Origin: Gamarada debralockiae
Lineage: Eukaryota > Ascomycota > Leotiomycetes > Helotiales > Hyphodiscaceae
Length of the DNA stretch: 18,703 nt
Reading direction: 5' to 3'
NCBI GenBank assembly: GCA_002803225.1
Contig: NXFV01001712.1
Coordinates: forward strand, 1-18,703
Shown here: piece by piece, positions 8,446 through 17,917 of the stretch
How the letters are laid out: each line of letters opens with the position of its first letter
How positions within the stretch are numbered: position 1 is the first letter of the stretch
Translations under genes and position numbers: made by a program
The notes under the pieces: generated by a model
What the model saw: only the letters and a program-made list of their open reading frames with translations
Database searches by the model: none
Told to the model about the DNA's origin: nothing

Positions 8446-10534
8446 ATGGTTTCTACTGGCGTCGAAGTGCCTGGCAGTGCTATGGCAGATTACACTGTAT
8501 CCGACGGAGAATAGTAGAATATGTGCTACGACAGGAAATGCACGAGGCAGGAATCGACAGGAGCGGCTCTGAGTCGGGATCCGCCAAAGCTTCATACGAC
8601 TTGACTCACCGCCAACTTCGACCTCGACACATCCAGCTTATTGGTATCGGAGTGACAATTGGGATAGCCCTTTCTGTATTGTACAGATTGATCACGGTCT
8701 GATTAATGGCGGTCCCGCAAGTTTTTTTTCGGCCTTCACTATCTGGTACGTTGAGAGTCTAGATGAACGATTCAAGCCGGAATTTCTTACCTCCTGCCAA
8801 TCCAATCCCTTCTAAATTCATCGTCTTATGCAATAATGTGATGGGTGCACCTTTATTCTTACCGTTACAAACTGTTAGCTCCTATCCAAGGCGCCTAGCC
8901 CTACGCAGAAACGGGACAATCGTATTTACCATCAAATTCTAGGCATGGCGGAAATGGTCACATATCTTCCCATCTCATCCCCTTTTATTAGATTCGCAGG
9001 CCATTATGTGGATGAAGCGTTCGGCGTTGCCGCTGGATACAACTTCTTCATATTTGAGGGTAAGCTACTGTGCAGACGCTTCCATGACGAGTGGGTAATT
9101 CCTAACTCTTCAGTCTGCAGCTGCTCTGGTACCTTTCGAAATCATGACTTGCAATATTATCATCCATTACTGGAGTACTGTTGTACCTCCCGCCGGTATC
9201 ATTGCTATTGTCATCGTGCTCTATGGGTGTGTATCTTATTCGATCTGCTTGGCAGTGTCAGTCACTGAACTTTCAACAAAGTTTCATCAATATCTTTTCT
9301 GTGAAGCGGTATAGAGAGTCTGAATTCTGTAAGTTAGAGGTTGCAAAGTACTTCCTTGATAGCAAAACACTTATCCGGTTATGCAGGGCTTGCACTGGGC
9401 AAAGTTCTCCTGATCGTTGGCCTCATCATCTTTGCATTCATCACAATGCTCAACGGCAATCCTTCCATGACCGATTTGGCTTCCGCTTCTGGAAGAACCA
9501 AGGAGCATTCGCCGAGCTCTATGAGACTGGAAATCTAGGACGTTTTCTCGGCTTCCTGCAATGTCTCATTCAAGCATCCTTCACCATCGCCGGCTGCGAC
9601 TATGTCTCCGTGGCAGCAGGGGAGGCCAAAAATCCCAGGAAAGCAATGCCAAAAGCCTTCAGCGGAGTCTTCTACCGTCTCACCTCATTCTTTGTGCTTG
9701 GAAGTGTTGCGGTTGGAATTCTAGTTCGATGCAGAGTTGAAAGCTGCCTTCACGAACGGACTTCCAGGAGCCGCTGTTTGTCTAATGTGGCTGCAATGAA
9801 GAGAGTTAAAATCTAAATTCTCCCCGATATCGTAAACTCAATGGTGCTAGCATCAGCTTTCTCCGCAGGGAACAGCTACGTATATTGCGCCTCGTGCTCC
9901 CTCTTCGGCCTCGCTCTCGAAGGCAAAGCTCCTCGCTTCCTCACCAAATGCATAAAACAAGAAGTTCCGATCTATTGCGTGGGAGTTACGCTCGCCATCG
10001 CCATGTTGTCATTCCTCCAGGTTTCGAATAAGGCGGCTGTGTTCTTGCAGTGGCTCGTCAACTTGGTGACTGCGAGTCAGCTGATTAACTTCTCTGTTAT
10101 GGCGTTTGCATTTATTTGCTGGAAGAGAGCTTGTGATTCTCAAGGATTGTGCAGGAATATGTTGCAGCATAAGAACTTTTGGCAGCCTTTTAGTGCTTAC
10201 TATGCTTTGACTGGTTGATTTATTATGACTTTTGTCGGGGGCTATACTGTATTTTTGCCATGTACGTAGCCTTCCCGTCAAATTTCGATACATTTTCTGA
10301 TCCCCATATAGGTCAATGGGATATCGCAACTTTCCTCTTTTCGTACGCCAGATCGGAGTCTTTGCAGTCATCTTTGTGGGCTGGAAGTCGATCAAGAAGA
10401 CGAAATGGTTGAAGCCTCATGAGGTTGTGCTCAGAACTTCGGGAATTGATGAGATTGATAAATATACGGCAAACTATGTTGAGAGGATCCCGAAGACTAA
10501 ATGGCACGGATACGTAGACAAGCTCTTTAGCTAG
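8446..10534 (+). pseudogene. Amino acid permease (APC/YAT family) pseudogene
   Basis: ATG at 8446, end TAG at 10532-10534. Family signatures remain in order: LRPRHIQLIGIG (TM1), INGGPASFF, AEMVTYLPISSPFIRFAG, EIMTCNIIIHYW, LALGKVLLIVGLI, FTIAGCDYVSVAAGEAKNPR, ASAFSAGNSYVYCAS, NFSVMAFAFICWKRACDSQG, and a C-terminal KTKWLKPHEV. Introns still have good borders: 8874-8942, 9060-9120, 9227-9281, 9329-9386, 10262-10311. The first expected intron (8746 to about 8844) lacks AG at its acceptor. Breaks: frameshift about 8508-8511, producing TAG TAG; frameshift about 8672-8690; about 9461-9463; small deletion about 9727; frameshift about 9776-9781; TAA 9814-9816; TGA 10216-10218; frameshift about 10344-10349. 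The TM1 glycine motif is also altered (GIGVTIGIALS). Intact relatives import amino acids or related amines at the plasma membrane. It lies 343 bp upstream of the DUF1989 gene, same strand. Confidence 0.9.
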
Positions 10535-10877
10535 ATGCAGTTGGTGCCCCACGAGACCGAGATCGCAGTCTGAATATGAAAGCTGGGGGGAGATTTTGCC
10601 ACACATGCGAACATAAAAGTTGAATGAGTTTATGAACTTAATAACTGTATTAATCTCTTTCGAGAGACTCAAACCTGCAAATGATACCCTATTTAGAAGA
10701 CTCGATGCCAACTGAGAACCAATACCACTTCCACGTGATCCACCCCACTATTGTAATCTTTAACAGTTTTAACGTCCTCTTGAAATTCTCAACTCCATTT
10801 CTATCAATTTGCTTTATTTAAAACTTTATACTTCCCAAACCTCGAAACATAGTAACAAATACATAATTGCTTCAGAT
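10535..10877. other. Intergenic region, presumed DUF1989 promoter
   Basis: 343 bp between the permease pseudogene and the DUF1989 ATG. It contains an E-box-like CACGTG at about 10732. No GATA-factor site of the strict HGATAR form was noticed inside it. No gene is present. Confidence 0.4.
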
Positions 10878-12001
10878 ATGGCAGGCAGAGTTCCGACCCC
10901 CGCTTACCAGGACACTGGGGTTCTCTACGGGGATAAAGAACTTTATGTACGCATTGGGAAGGTTGCAGAAGGAGATGAAGGGAAAAAATTGGTTGAGGAG
11001 TTCGAGATTCCGATTCGAAGTGGGAAGGCGTGGGTTGTGAAGAAAGGTACGTTTTAGGAACGTTGATTTTTAGTGGATTCTGAAAGGGAGGGAGCCATGC
11101 TCAAGTCAGGCGGAGATCAAAAGGTCTCTCCGGACAACATCTCCCCTCTTATCCTAGTTTGGGTAATATCTCTATCTTCTACTTTGTTTTAACCGTCTCC
11201 CAGAACAAATCTGCAGACTTTCCACGCCCAAAGGTCCTCAAGTCGGAGACCTGAATATCTTCTCTCTTCAAAATCCAAGAGAACGTTTCTGGGCTGCTCG
11301 AACGAGACAGCTGCACGCCTCACACATCAGTATTGGCGATCGATTATGGTCATGCTTGCCATATCTAAGGCCATTGTGTACGATTGTGGCAGACAGCTTG
11401 AAGGATTATGGAGTTGATGAGGTGGGAGGGCGTTGTCACGATTTGTTGGGAACTCGATGTGATCCTTATGGTAGGTCTAGGGAAGATGATGATTGAATGC
11501 TGGGTGGGATGGCTGACTGATCTCAGTGAACAAGCTTTTGAGTGGAGATGATTTCGACTACCAATGTCATTCGAATCTCGTTCGAGCAGTCTTGCCATAC
11601 GGATTGACAGAGTCCGATGTCCATGATGTTTTGAATGTTTTTCAAGTGACTGGCTTGAATAAGGATGGGAAATACTTCATGTCCGTTCCTCTGTTCCTCC
11701 CCAGATATGCAGATCTAATTGATAATGTAGGGAGGCTTCTCCAGCCAAGCCATCTGACTATTTCACGTTCTTCGCGGAAACAGACTTACTGTGCGCAATG
11801 TCAACTTGTCCAGGAGGTGATCTTTCGGTGTACGGCTGGGGAGAGGATTCCGCTCAGAGGATGCTAGATACTTGCCGGCCTTTAGGAGTAGCCGTATATG
11901 ATATTGAGAAGAAAGAGGAAGTTTTGAAGGGATGGAAAGAGAGTGAGAAGCCGGGATACAAGGGAGTGCATGGGCTGAAGATCCCAGTATTTCGACAGTA
12001 G
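10878..12001 (+). CDS. DUF1989 family protein (urea carboxylase-associated / carboxyguanidine deiminase-like)
   Basis: Four exons (10878-11046, 11204-11470, 11527-11680, 11731-12001) give a clean 286-residue frame ending TAG. Introns are 157, 56 and 50 bp; the third has a weak GTCCGT donor, but joining restores MEASPAKP exactly. Conserved DUF1989 blocks: IPIRSGKAWVVKK (44-56), GPQVGDLN (67-74), NPRERFWAARTRQLHASH (80-97), DRLWSCLPYLRP (102-113), GGRCHDLLGTRCDPY (131-145), FDYQCHSNLVRAVLPYGL (155-172), DVLNVFQVTG (179-188), YFTFFAETDLL (207-217), STCPGGDLSVYGWGED (221-236). Cys and His residues at 134, 135, 142, 159 and 160 are candidates for metal or active-site roles. Bacterial relatives (CgdA/CgdB) form carboxyguanidine deiminase in guanidine assimilation; the substrate of this fungal protein is unknown. 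No signal peptide, so cytosolic. It is the only unbroken gene of this group and is convergent with the racemase pseudogene, with 49 bp between stops. Confidence 0.9.
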
Positions 12002-12050
12002 AATGGAAACAAAACAGAAAAGAAATCATTCCCAAAGAGAATTCATTCAT

Positions 12051-12794
12051 TTATCCCTTCTGGAAGATTATGCCCCAACCTCCAATTCTTGTGGCATCAA
12101 CACCGCACTCCCTCAACATATCCCATATAACAGTGGTGACTGTATCAAAAAAGGGCACACTATACTTCTTCTCCCAAAACTCAACCTTCTGCACCGCCAC
12201 AAGATTCGTACAAAACGTCGTTACAGCATCTACCCCACCACTTACAACCTCTCCGACCATCCCATCCAATACCTCCTCTCCAATATCCGCAATATCATTA
12301 TTCTTCTCCACCCTCAAATACCTCTCCATGCCTTCCCCAATCTCAACCCCAATCCCCGCATAATTCCTCACAATCTCACTCTACACATCATCTCTATACG
12401 GCATAACCAATCCCAACTTCCACACATCCCACAACGTCAACGCTTTATTCAGCGCAAGAACGCTCGTCGTAACCTTTATCTCTGTCGCTTTCTCAATCTC
12501 TTTGCGTAGCGTAACATCTTTATCGAAGCAAAGCCAGCCAGATGACGTACCAGACCTGCCTATAACATCCACTTCAGCGTGTGCGAGCAATTGGGCAGCG
12601 GACAGAATAGGACCGAATCGATTGTGCGAGGCTGGAAAGCGTGAGTGAGGTTATGGTTACGGGGAATCGGGAGAAGAGGACTGTGATGGTGGGGGAGGGG
12701 AGGATGGCGTTGAGAGTGGTTATGAGTGCTTGGGTTAGTCGAGGGCGGTGTTGGAGGAGGGGGTGAGGACTCCGAAGCGGATGCATTTGACCAT
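12051..12794 (-). pseudogene. Asp/Glu racemase family (maleate isomerase-like) pseudogene
   Basis: ATG at 12792-12794, stop TAA at 12051-12053. The N-terminus reads IRFGVLTPSSNTAL, the classic first strand of the Asp/Glu/hydantoin racemase and maleate isomerase family. It is followed in shifted frames by LTQALITTL, FSRFPVT, LSAAQLLAHAEVDVIGRSGTSSGWL and ATEIKVTTSVLALNKAL (the last with one substitution-like difference), then VDAVTTFCTNLVA with the family's second cysteine. At the first catalytic position the motif is SGTSSG, without Cys. Breaks: frameshift about 12738-12742, producing TAA at 12735-12737; frameshift about 12613-12624; TAG at 12381-12383, a likely C-to-T change of CAG. A Trp usual before SGTSSG is Arg here. 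Family members racemise amino acids or isomerise or decarboxylate small dicarboxylates in the cytosol. It is broken, so no product is expected. Confidence 0.85.
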
Positions 12795-12893
12795 TTCGCC
12801 TCGAGGGGAAGGAAATTGGGTTATGGAGAAGGAGAAATGAGAGAAATGGGGATGTTGACAAGAGATGGAGATACTTCTCTTATGTTGACACAC

Positions 12894-13208
12894 CTACCCC
12901 AAGTATCTCGACTTGGACATCGGGCTTCCAATGAAGAGTAACGATGTCTCCGACGATCGGGTCGTCATTCTGTTTTCCCTTTGACTTTTCGGAGTCCTTG
13001 GCGCTGCGATCTCTGTGGAAAATTTGTGAGAGGGATGATGTTGGAGGCATGGCTTCCACGAGCACGTTCGACCGAGAGAATGGCAAGTGCAGTGATGATT
13101 GCGGTCCAATACCTGATTTCCGGCGGGGCTGCGGCCGCTGTGAGGCTGGTAGCTGGCTCGCTTGGGCCGCCAATAGAATTTTACGAGGCCTTTAGGGGGT
13201 ACGGATGA
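12894..13208 (+). pseudogene. Possible MFS-type transporter remnant
   Basis: The plus strand reads YLDLDIGLPMKSNDVSDDR then VVILFSL, a stop, LFGVLGAAISV, and, after a frame change, MLEAWLPRARSTERMASAVM and IAVQYLISGGAAAAVRL, ending with TGA at 13206-13208. The hydrophobic segments with a Gly/Ala-rich helix look like late membrane helices of a major facilitator transporter. Stops and the frame change mean it is not functional, and the 5' half is missing. The minus strand also has open frames here, so the call is weak. It lies about 100 bp from the racemase start and points away from it. Confidence 0.25.
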
Positions 13209-13536
13209 AGAACTCCTGTATTTGAAAGGACCCATCACCAAGCATCATTCGTCGGAATATGGTCGAGGACCTCACAGTACTGTAAAGAGGAGCACCTGAA
13301 AACTGACACTGTACGTCGAGAAAACCCGCTTAGTGTCCTACCGTTTGCAAAATATATGCCCTTTAATTCATTCGACCCTAGCACTAGGTTGTCGCGGCTG
13401 TTAGTAGCACTACTGTAGATGGCTTTGTACATACATGCCGGGCAGTTGTTTTAGCTCCTTCTTGAAATGAAACAAAGATACTTAGTTCTATTCCTAATTC
13501 TGTCTCATCACAATCATTCTCAATCCCTTAATTTCT
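13209..13536. other. Intergenic region, no gene seen
   Basis: It holds the 3' flank of the BTB gene. A 10-bp palindrome ACAGTACTGT is near 13276. No other structure was recognised. Confidence 0.45.
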
Positions 13537-14501
13537 TCATTCATGCTGATATTTGCAGGATGTAGCAGCATCACCACTTCGTACACAGTCGAGACAGATG
13601 CCAACTTTCTTTTTCATAGTTTCCAGTTTTCCGGCAAGCGTTTCGCTGTCGGTTGGCGGTTTTTTATAGTAGCAATAACCTGTAGCATAGCGTTCGCATG
13701 CTTCCATCTTTTTAATGATTTCCGATATGGGGACTTCAAGCACCCTCAATGGTCCGTACTCGGAGTGAATTATTTTGTATTTATCACTGCGGTTTTTGTC
13801 CCAGCCGCAGGAACAGTTGCTGTTCATCCCTCTAATCAATAATTGGCCTAGTTCCGCTCGCATTCGGTTCCTTCTCTCTTCCAATAGGTCTAGGAAAGTT
13901 AATTGCTGGTCAAATATCCGAGGTGCTAGGGCTGTTACATACAGAACGTTTTCCAAGGTACAATTTGATTTATAATCGCATTTTCCAGAAGCTCCATGTA
14001 TGATCCTGTGTAATGAAGCATAAGCTCCAGGGTATGCGCTATAAATATCTCCATATTGCCTAGCAAGAATGCTGCAGCCATAAGGTATCCCATGTCTACC
14101 ACATCGGTGCTGCCTCTGGGTTGCAACCACTGTGCACTGGCGTATTTGAGGGCAACACCAAGATTGTATTTATTGGCCTCGATAGCGATTTGAAGAACTT
14201 CTCGTGGCGTAAAGGCCTGTGGTAGAGTATCATTGCGATGGTGGATGACGCAACAGATTGTGCGCAATGCGTCGGCATCGTCCTCCACCAGTGGAACTTC
14301 CTTTGGATATTCCTTGGAGAGGCCTTCGCCTTCACCCCAACGAGGCCCGAACATGTCGCCGAAGACTTTTGAAGCACACCCGAGACATTGGGAATGAACT
14401 CTCAATCGTACATTCCGCTGCCCGACTACCAGGATAACATCACCATTCGGGGAGATATCTGTAAGTGGATCCGGTATGTCGCTACACTTTTTTGTACCCA
14501 T
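13537..14501 (-). CDS. BTB/POZ domain protein with Cys-rich C-terminus
   Basis: Exons 14501-13943 and 13889-13537, joined over a 53-bp intron (13890-13942; donor GTATGT, branch ATTAAC, acceptor CCTAG), give 303 residues. The BTB/POZ fold covers about residues 18-125: GDVILVVGQRNVRLRVHSQC (20-39), CASKVFGDMFGPRWGEG (42-58), then LVEDDADALRTICCVIHH (71-88) and EVLQIAIEANKYNLGVAL (101-118). WLQPRG (125-130) and MAAAFLLGN (141-149) follow, typical of fungal BTB proteins. Residues 188-198 (LLEERRNRMRA) form a basic helix directly after the splice junction. The tail is cysteine-rich: CSCGW (212-216), C250, C258, CLDC (285-288), C298, possibly metal-binding. BTB domains mediate dimerisation and Cullin3 binding; a substrate-adaptor role here is inference. 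Large families of such proteins occur in Leotiomycetes. Confidence 0.85.
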
Positions 14502-14615
14502 CTTCCTGTAAGAAGAAGTGATGACCAGTGATACAGTAATTCTTGCAATATGGACACGAGACAGACGGGAAGTTGTTGGATTATTAAGGTTGCGAAGATA
14601 CTAACGAACAAACCA

Positions 14616-14633
14616 AGTACAGTAGTCTGTACT
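14616..14633. promoter_or_regulatory. 18-nt palindrome upstream of the BTB gene
   Basis: AGTACAG, four bases (TAGT), then CTGTACT: a perfect 7-bp inverted repeat about 115 bp upstream of the BTB start codon. It could bind a dimeric factor. It is short enough to be chance. Confidence 0.25.
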
Positions 14634-14939
14634 TATAGACCGAAATCTCCCTATTACTCATAGAACACGTCACACTGATCAAGTGAACTCTGAGTCATGT
14701 GATGTCATGGTGCCTAGAACCTGGTGAACCAGAGTCACTGATTACTCATTCCAACAGTAATCTTCGAAAGCGGCTTCTCCCAAGTAGGGTCTAGGATTCT
14801 AGTCTTGGATAAATTACAAATAATTCAAGACCGTAAATATAAGCTAAAAAACGATTTTCGATCTAATCTAGATTTGATCTAAGCAATAAAACCCCTAGGA
14901 AACCTACGTAAAACGCTGCTAACACAAAATAATTGGCTA
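14634..14939. other. Intergenic region between BTB gene and hAT fossil
   Basis: No intact gene. 14640-14750 has degenerate short repeats (for example ATTACTCAT twice, CACTGAT twice, GAAC..GAGTCA twice). On the plus strand 14755-14880 reads VIFESGFSQVGSRILVLDKL, which faintly recalls the end of a hAT dimerisation domain in the opposite orientation to the main fossil; support is weak. Confidence 0.35.
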
Positions 14940-14940
14940 A

Positions 14941-16450
14941 TCTATATTAATATCATCAATTTCAAGACTCTCTCCTTCATCCTCGCTCTCTAATTCGTCA
15001 AAATCATCTCCCTCTTCCTCCATCTGTATAATAGGGTTGCAATCCTAGTTTCTTCTAGACCTCGTTACCAGTCCTTAAATCTAGAGTCTTTATTAAGAAC
15101 ACATTAATTTATGTGCCGTGGAGACTAAACCTAAACAGGAGAAAGCTTGTTCTGAGACGACAGAGTTCGCAGGAGTCTCGAAGATTGTAACTGCAATTTG
15201 TGCAAGAAGGGAATGATTTTCAATCGATAAGAAGCTCTTCCAAAAAGCAATTGGGTTATCTTTATATATCTATGCTGGGCTCATCTTGAAGCTATCCCTG
15301 TTGTCTTCAAACTCGTAGAAGGAGGCTTGTAAAGTCTTGCGGCCTTCGAGGGATTCACAACGTTTGAACATCTTTTCGGCAATAGCACAGTCTCGCTCTG
15401 TAGCAGTAGGTGTAGTATGGTTTGCAGGGTCGAGGAATAGAGCAACTATGTGAACAGGTTCAGTTTGTGTACGATGTTGTAGCTTGAATTCGTCGTCGAT
15501 AAAGGAGCGTAAAGAAGGAATAAGAGGTATGAGTTCTTCGAGGTCTTGGAGGAGCTTATTTCATCGTGGGATAACTCTGCCTAGGGTTAAATAGTTGCCT
15601 TTAGACATATCCTGAGCTTCGTGAATAATAGTAATAACTTGGCACAACTTGCCTAGTTTGGACTGGAAAACATCGTCTTGAATAACAGTTCTTAGCTTTG
15701 TCTCCTTTAGTCTACTTTCCTATCTTGATATTAGAGCCAAGAGACTATTTCTAAAGCGCAGCTCTATTCTTAAGAAGAATTGTAGAGGAAGAATTGTGTG
15801 CCCCAGCGTGTCATAACTGAAAGAATAAAAGCTTGCTCTTTGCCGTAGCACTGGACTATAAGTTCTCGAAGAATGGCGTATTGCTTCCTATGTTTGTGAA
15901 ACCCGCGCGCAATCAATTGAGTAGCATTAAGAATTGACTTAAAGTATTCGGTCTCACAGAGGTCTCCGATTAAGAGTTGTGGGCCGTGGGAATCGCAAGG
16001 GACAAATATCACATGCTTAAGCTCCTCAGCACCTTTAGCGAATGTCCGGAATGCTCTTATTGTAGCACAAGTGTCCGTAGTCATACTGCCAATCGGTTTA
16101 TAGTTTCCACCTGTATATGTCTTTGTCTCTTGTTCGAACCATTCGTAGAAGTATTGTGCATTAAGGCCAGCTGATTTCGAGTCTTTCTTCGTAAGGAAGA
16201 AGCTACTAAGGGTTTGAGAACGGCAGACAGGTTAATTATTTGATGAGAGCGTCTATTAGTAGATTTGTAGCTCAATTAGAAGAGAGAGCGGCGATGTAGG
16301 CGGCATAGAAGGTTCGAAAAGCAAGACCTCCCATATAGAGAGCAAAGGCAGATGCTGGGTACTTGCTGGTAGTCATCCTTCAAAGAGTACTGATAAGTGT
16401 AGACTGCTTTTTCGATGCTATTCCGGCCTTTATGGTAGTTCCATTATCTC
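14941..16450 (-). mobile_element. Decayed hAT transposon (transposase fossil)
   Basis: Read on the minus strand. The longest open part (16084-15770) encodes MTTDTCATIRAFRTFAKGAE, KHVIFVPCDSHGPQLLIGDL, ILNATQLIARGFHKHRKQYA and SVMTRWGTQFF, matching the DUF659-type hAT core. Further down, in another frame from about 15698, come AKLRTVIQDDVFQSKLGKLC-like and SFIDDEFKLQHRTQTEP stretches. At 15257-15104 NPIAFW and TPANSVVSEQAFSCLGLVST are the hAT C-terminal dimerisation segment. An acidic tail (14942-15035, MEEEEGDDFDELESEDEGES) follows. Upstream, about 16440-16300, FRTFYAAYIAALS may be an N-terminal part. Many TAG/TAA stops and frame breaks show it is dead, and several fit C-to-T decay. No terminal inverted repeats or 8-bp target duplication were found, so the borders are approximate. 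Confidence 0.8.
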
Positions 16451-17143
16451 TGCCAAGTTCATCCATTCGTGCCTTGTATATTGTACATTTCGTAAGGCGT
16501 ATTTTAAAGGTAGAGCTCTTCTCAGCGTAGGTTTGTGGACAATGCTTGTTCTTCCAAATAGCGCTCTTTTTGCTCCTTATGCCAGGCTCCTAAACATAAG
16601 AGAGCTGTCCCAGACAGCTGGGTCTTTTTCTTGTGGCATAGTTGCTTGGTTCGACATTGCAGATTCGTTAGATGGAGATAGTATTGTACTAAGAGTTTTT
16701 CTACGAATTGTAAGATTTTTGTGGATGCCTAGAAGTCTAGGTATTAAGTCACATGTATCATCACGTGCTTTACTAAATGTAATCTAAAAACCAAGGGCCA
16801 CAAACCAGTATATTAGTAATTAAATCCTAAGCTAAATCTCATACCCTACCTTCAAGACAGACCCGGAAGTCGTGTTGGCGGGCGGATAAATTCGCACCTA
16901 GTATCGTGATCCACACCAGCTCACCATTAAATAAAAGTCACGTGAAAGGGTGCTTCTAACTCCAGACGACTAAATTTACACCTCTTAATTTTCGCTCCGC
17001 CAAATCTCCAGTCTCTCTGTTCCTGCACATCTCGCGGATGACTATTAAAATGTACATTCAATTATTGTCATTCGTTCAATTGAAGTCACTCTTTGAGGTC
17101 ATAGGACTGGATAATTAAGCAAAGTGAAAGGTCGTACGACCTG
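16451..17143. other. AT-rich flank of the hAT fossil, no gene seen
   Basis: A plus-strand open frame at 16533-16787 lies where transposon sequence or its flank is expected and has no family likeness. 16800-17050 has no convincing frame. A CACGTG-type site is at about 16939. Confidence 0.4.
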
Positions 17144-17470
17144 CTAATATCCGCTTTCAACCCCAGGCTTTCGCGATGAAGCCTCGAGCATGGCCCCCAA
17201 AAATCGGTGAACGATTCCAGAAGGCATTGCCACGCTGAATGACACTCGACGAGTTTCACTCCAAATGACGTGTTCCAGGCCTGGAACCAAATCCCCATAG
17301 TCTCCATCTTTCGTTGATGAGTCTATTCTGTGGCGATTTAAGACAATTGAGGGTGAAATCAATTCAATTCCAAGCGGACGGCTCGCAGCGAAAATGCAAC
17401 GTTGAATCAAGTCTGTTTTTGCGTCCGTCATGTCCAAATTTTCTGTAATGGAAGAATAATTGTTATACAT
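17144..17470 (-). CDS. Unrecognised open frame, 108 residues
   Basis: ATG at 17468-17470 to stop at 17144-17146. The translation has mixed polar and hydrophobic composition (start MYNNYSSITENLDMTDAKTD; later GLEHVIWSETRRVSFSVAMP) with no signal peptide, membrane segment or motif I recognise. A second frame overlaps on the same strand. It may be a real small gene, an exon of a larger gene, or chance. No functional call is made. Confidence 0.25.
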   Translation of the reverse strand: MYNNYSSITENLDMTDAKTDLIQRCIFAASRPLGIELISPSIVLNRHRIDSSTKDGDYGDLVPGLEHVIWSETRRVSFSVAMPSGIVHRFLGAMLEASSRKPGVESGY

Positions 17471-17917
17471 GCTCAGTAAAGGGGCTGTCTTGTGGTTGAC
17501 AATTCCCTGGAAAAGAAAAGCCGCCCTAGCAGCCGCCCTGCGAAGATTTTCGAGTCATCTCCCAGCGCTTCTTCAGTGGTGCCTGTGCGGCGCCTCGGGA
17601 TGCAAGATCGCTTGGGACACAGTATCATTCGTTGCTAAATCAGGCTGAGTCCAGTGGTCCAGTGGTTGTCCAGCTGCTATGCAGTTGGGATCCCGGGCAG
17701 TCTCTTTATGGCGACTCCGGACGGGTCTAATGCACTTCGCACGTCCAGACGGGATCTCCTGCAGGGTAGTCACTCAGCCCCACTCGGTCGAGTCCAGATA
17801 TATACCCGAGGACGCGCCTTAGGTAACAATGAATATGTTCATTGATTTTGAATATTTTGGACTTTGATCCTACTACATTCGCTCAACTATTTTGAACCTC
17901 TATATACTTTCGATATC
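17471..17917. other. Intergenic region upstream of the last gene
   Basis: It is more GC-rich than the transposon area. AGATATATACCC at about 17796-17807 could be a TATA-like element about 110 bp before the start of the next gene. No supported gene; short frames overlap on both strands. Confidence 0.4.

Noticed and set aside
9181..9386. Separate plus-strand gene starting at 9181
   Set aside because: It is a frame running through permease introns; the permease exon structure explains it.
10809..10877. N-terminal extension of the DUF1989 protein
   Set aside because: It would start at a TTG; the ATG at 10878 is the first in frame and begins a typical MAGRVPTPAY N-terminus.
12003..12509. Long plus-strand open frame (168 residues) opposite the racemase relic
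   Set aside because: It is antisense to a recognisable protein and has low-complexity His/Asn/Pro/Ile composition expected from such a shadow.
13543..13975. Plus-strand open frames inside the BTB gene
   Set aside because: They are antisense to the BTB coding exons, with no independent support.
16533..16787. Plus-strand open frame of 84 residues near the hAT fossil
   Set aside because: No motif or family likeness; probably antisense of decayed transposon sequence or its flank.
17649..17700. tRNA-like run with GTCCAGTGGTTGTCCAG
   Set aside because: There is an A-box-like piece, but no B box (GGTTCGAnTCC) and no acceptor stem closing it; GGGATCCCGGG is only a local palindrome.
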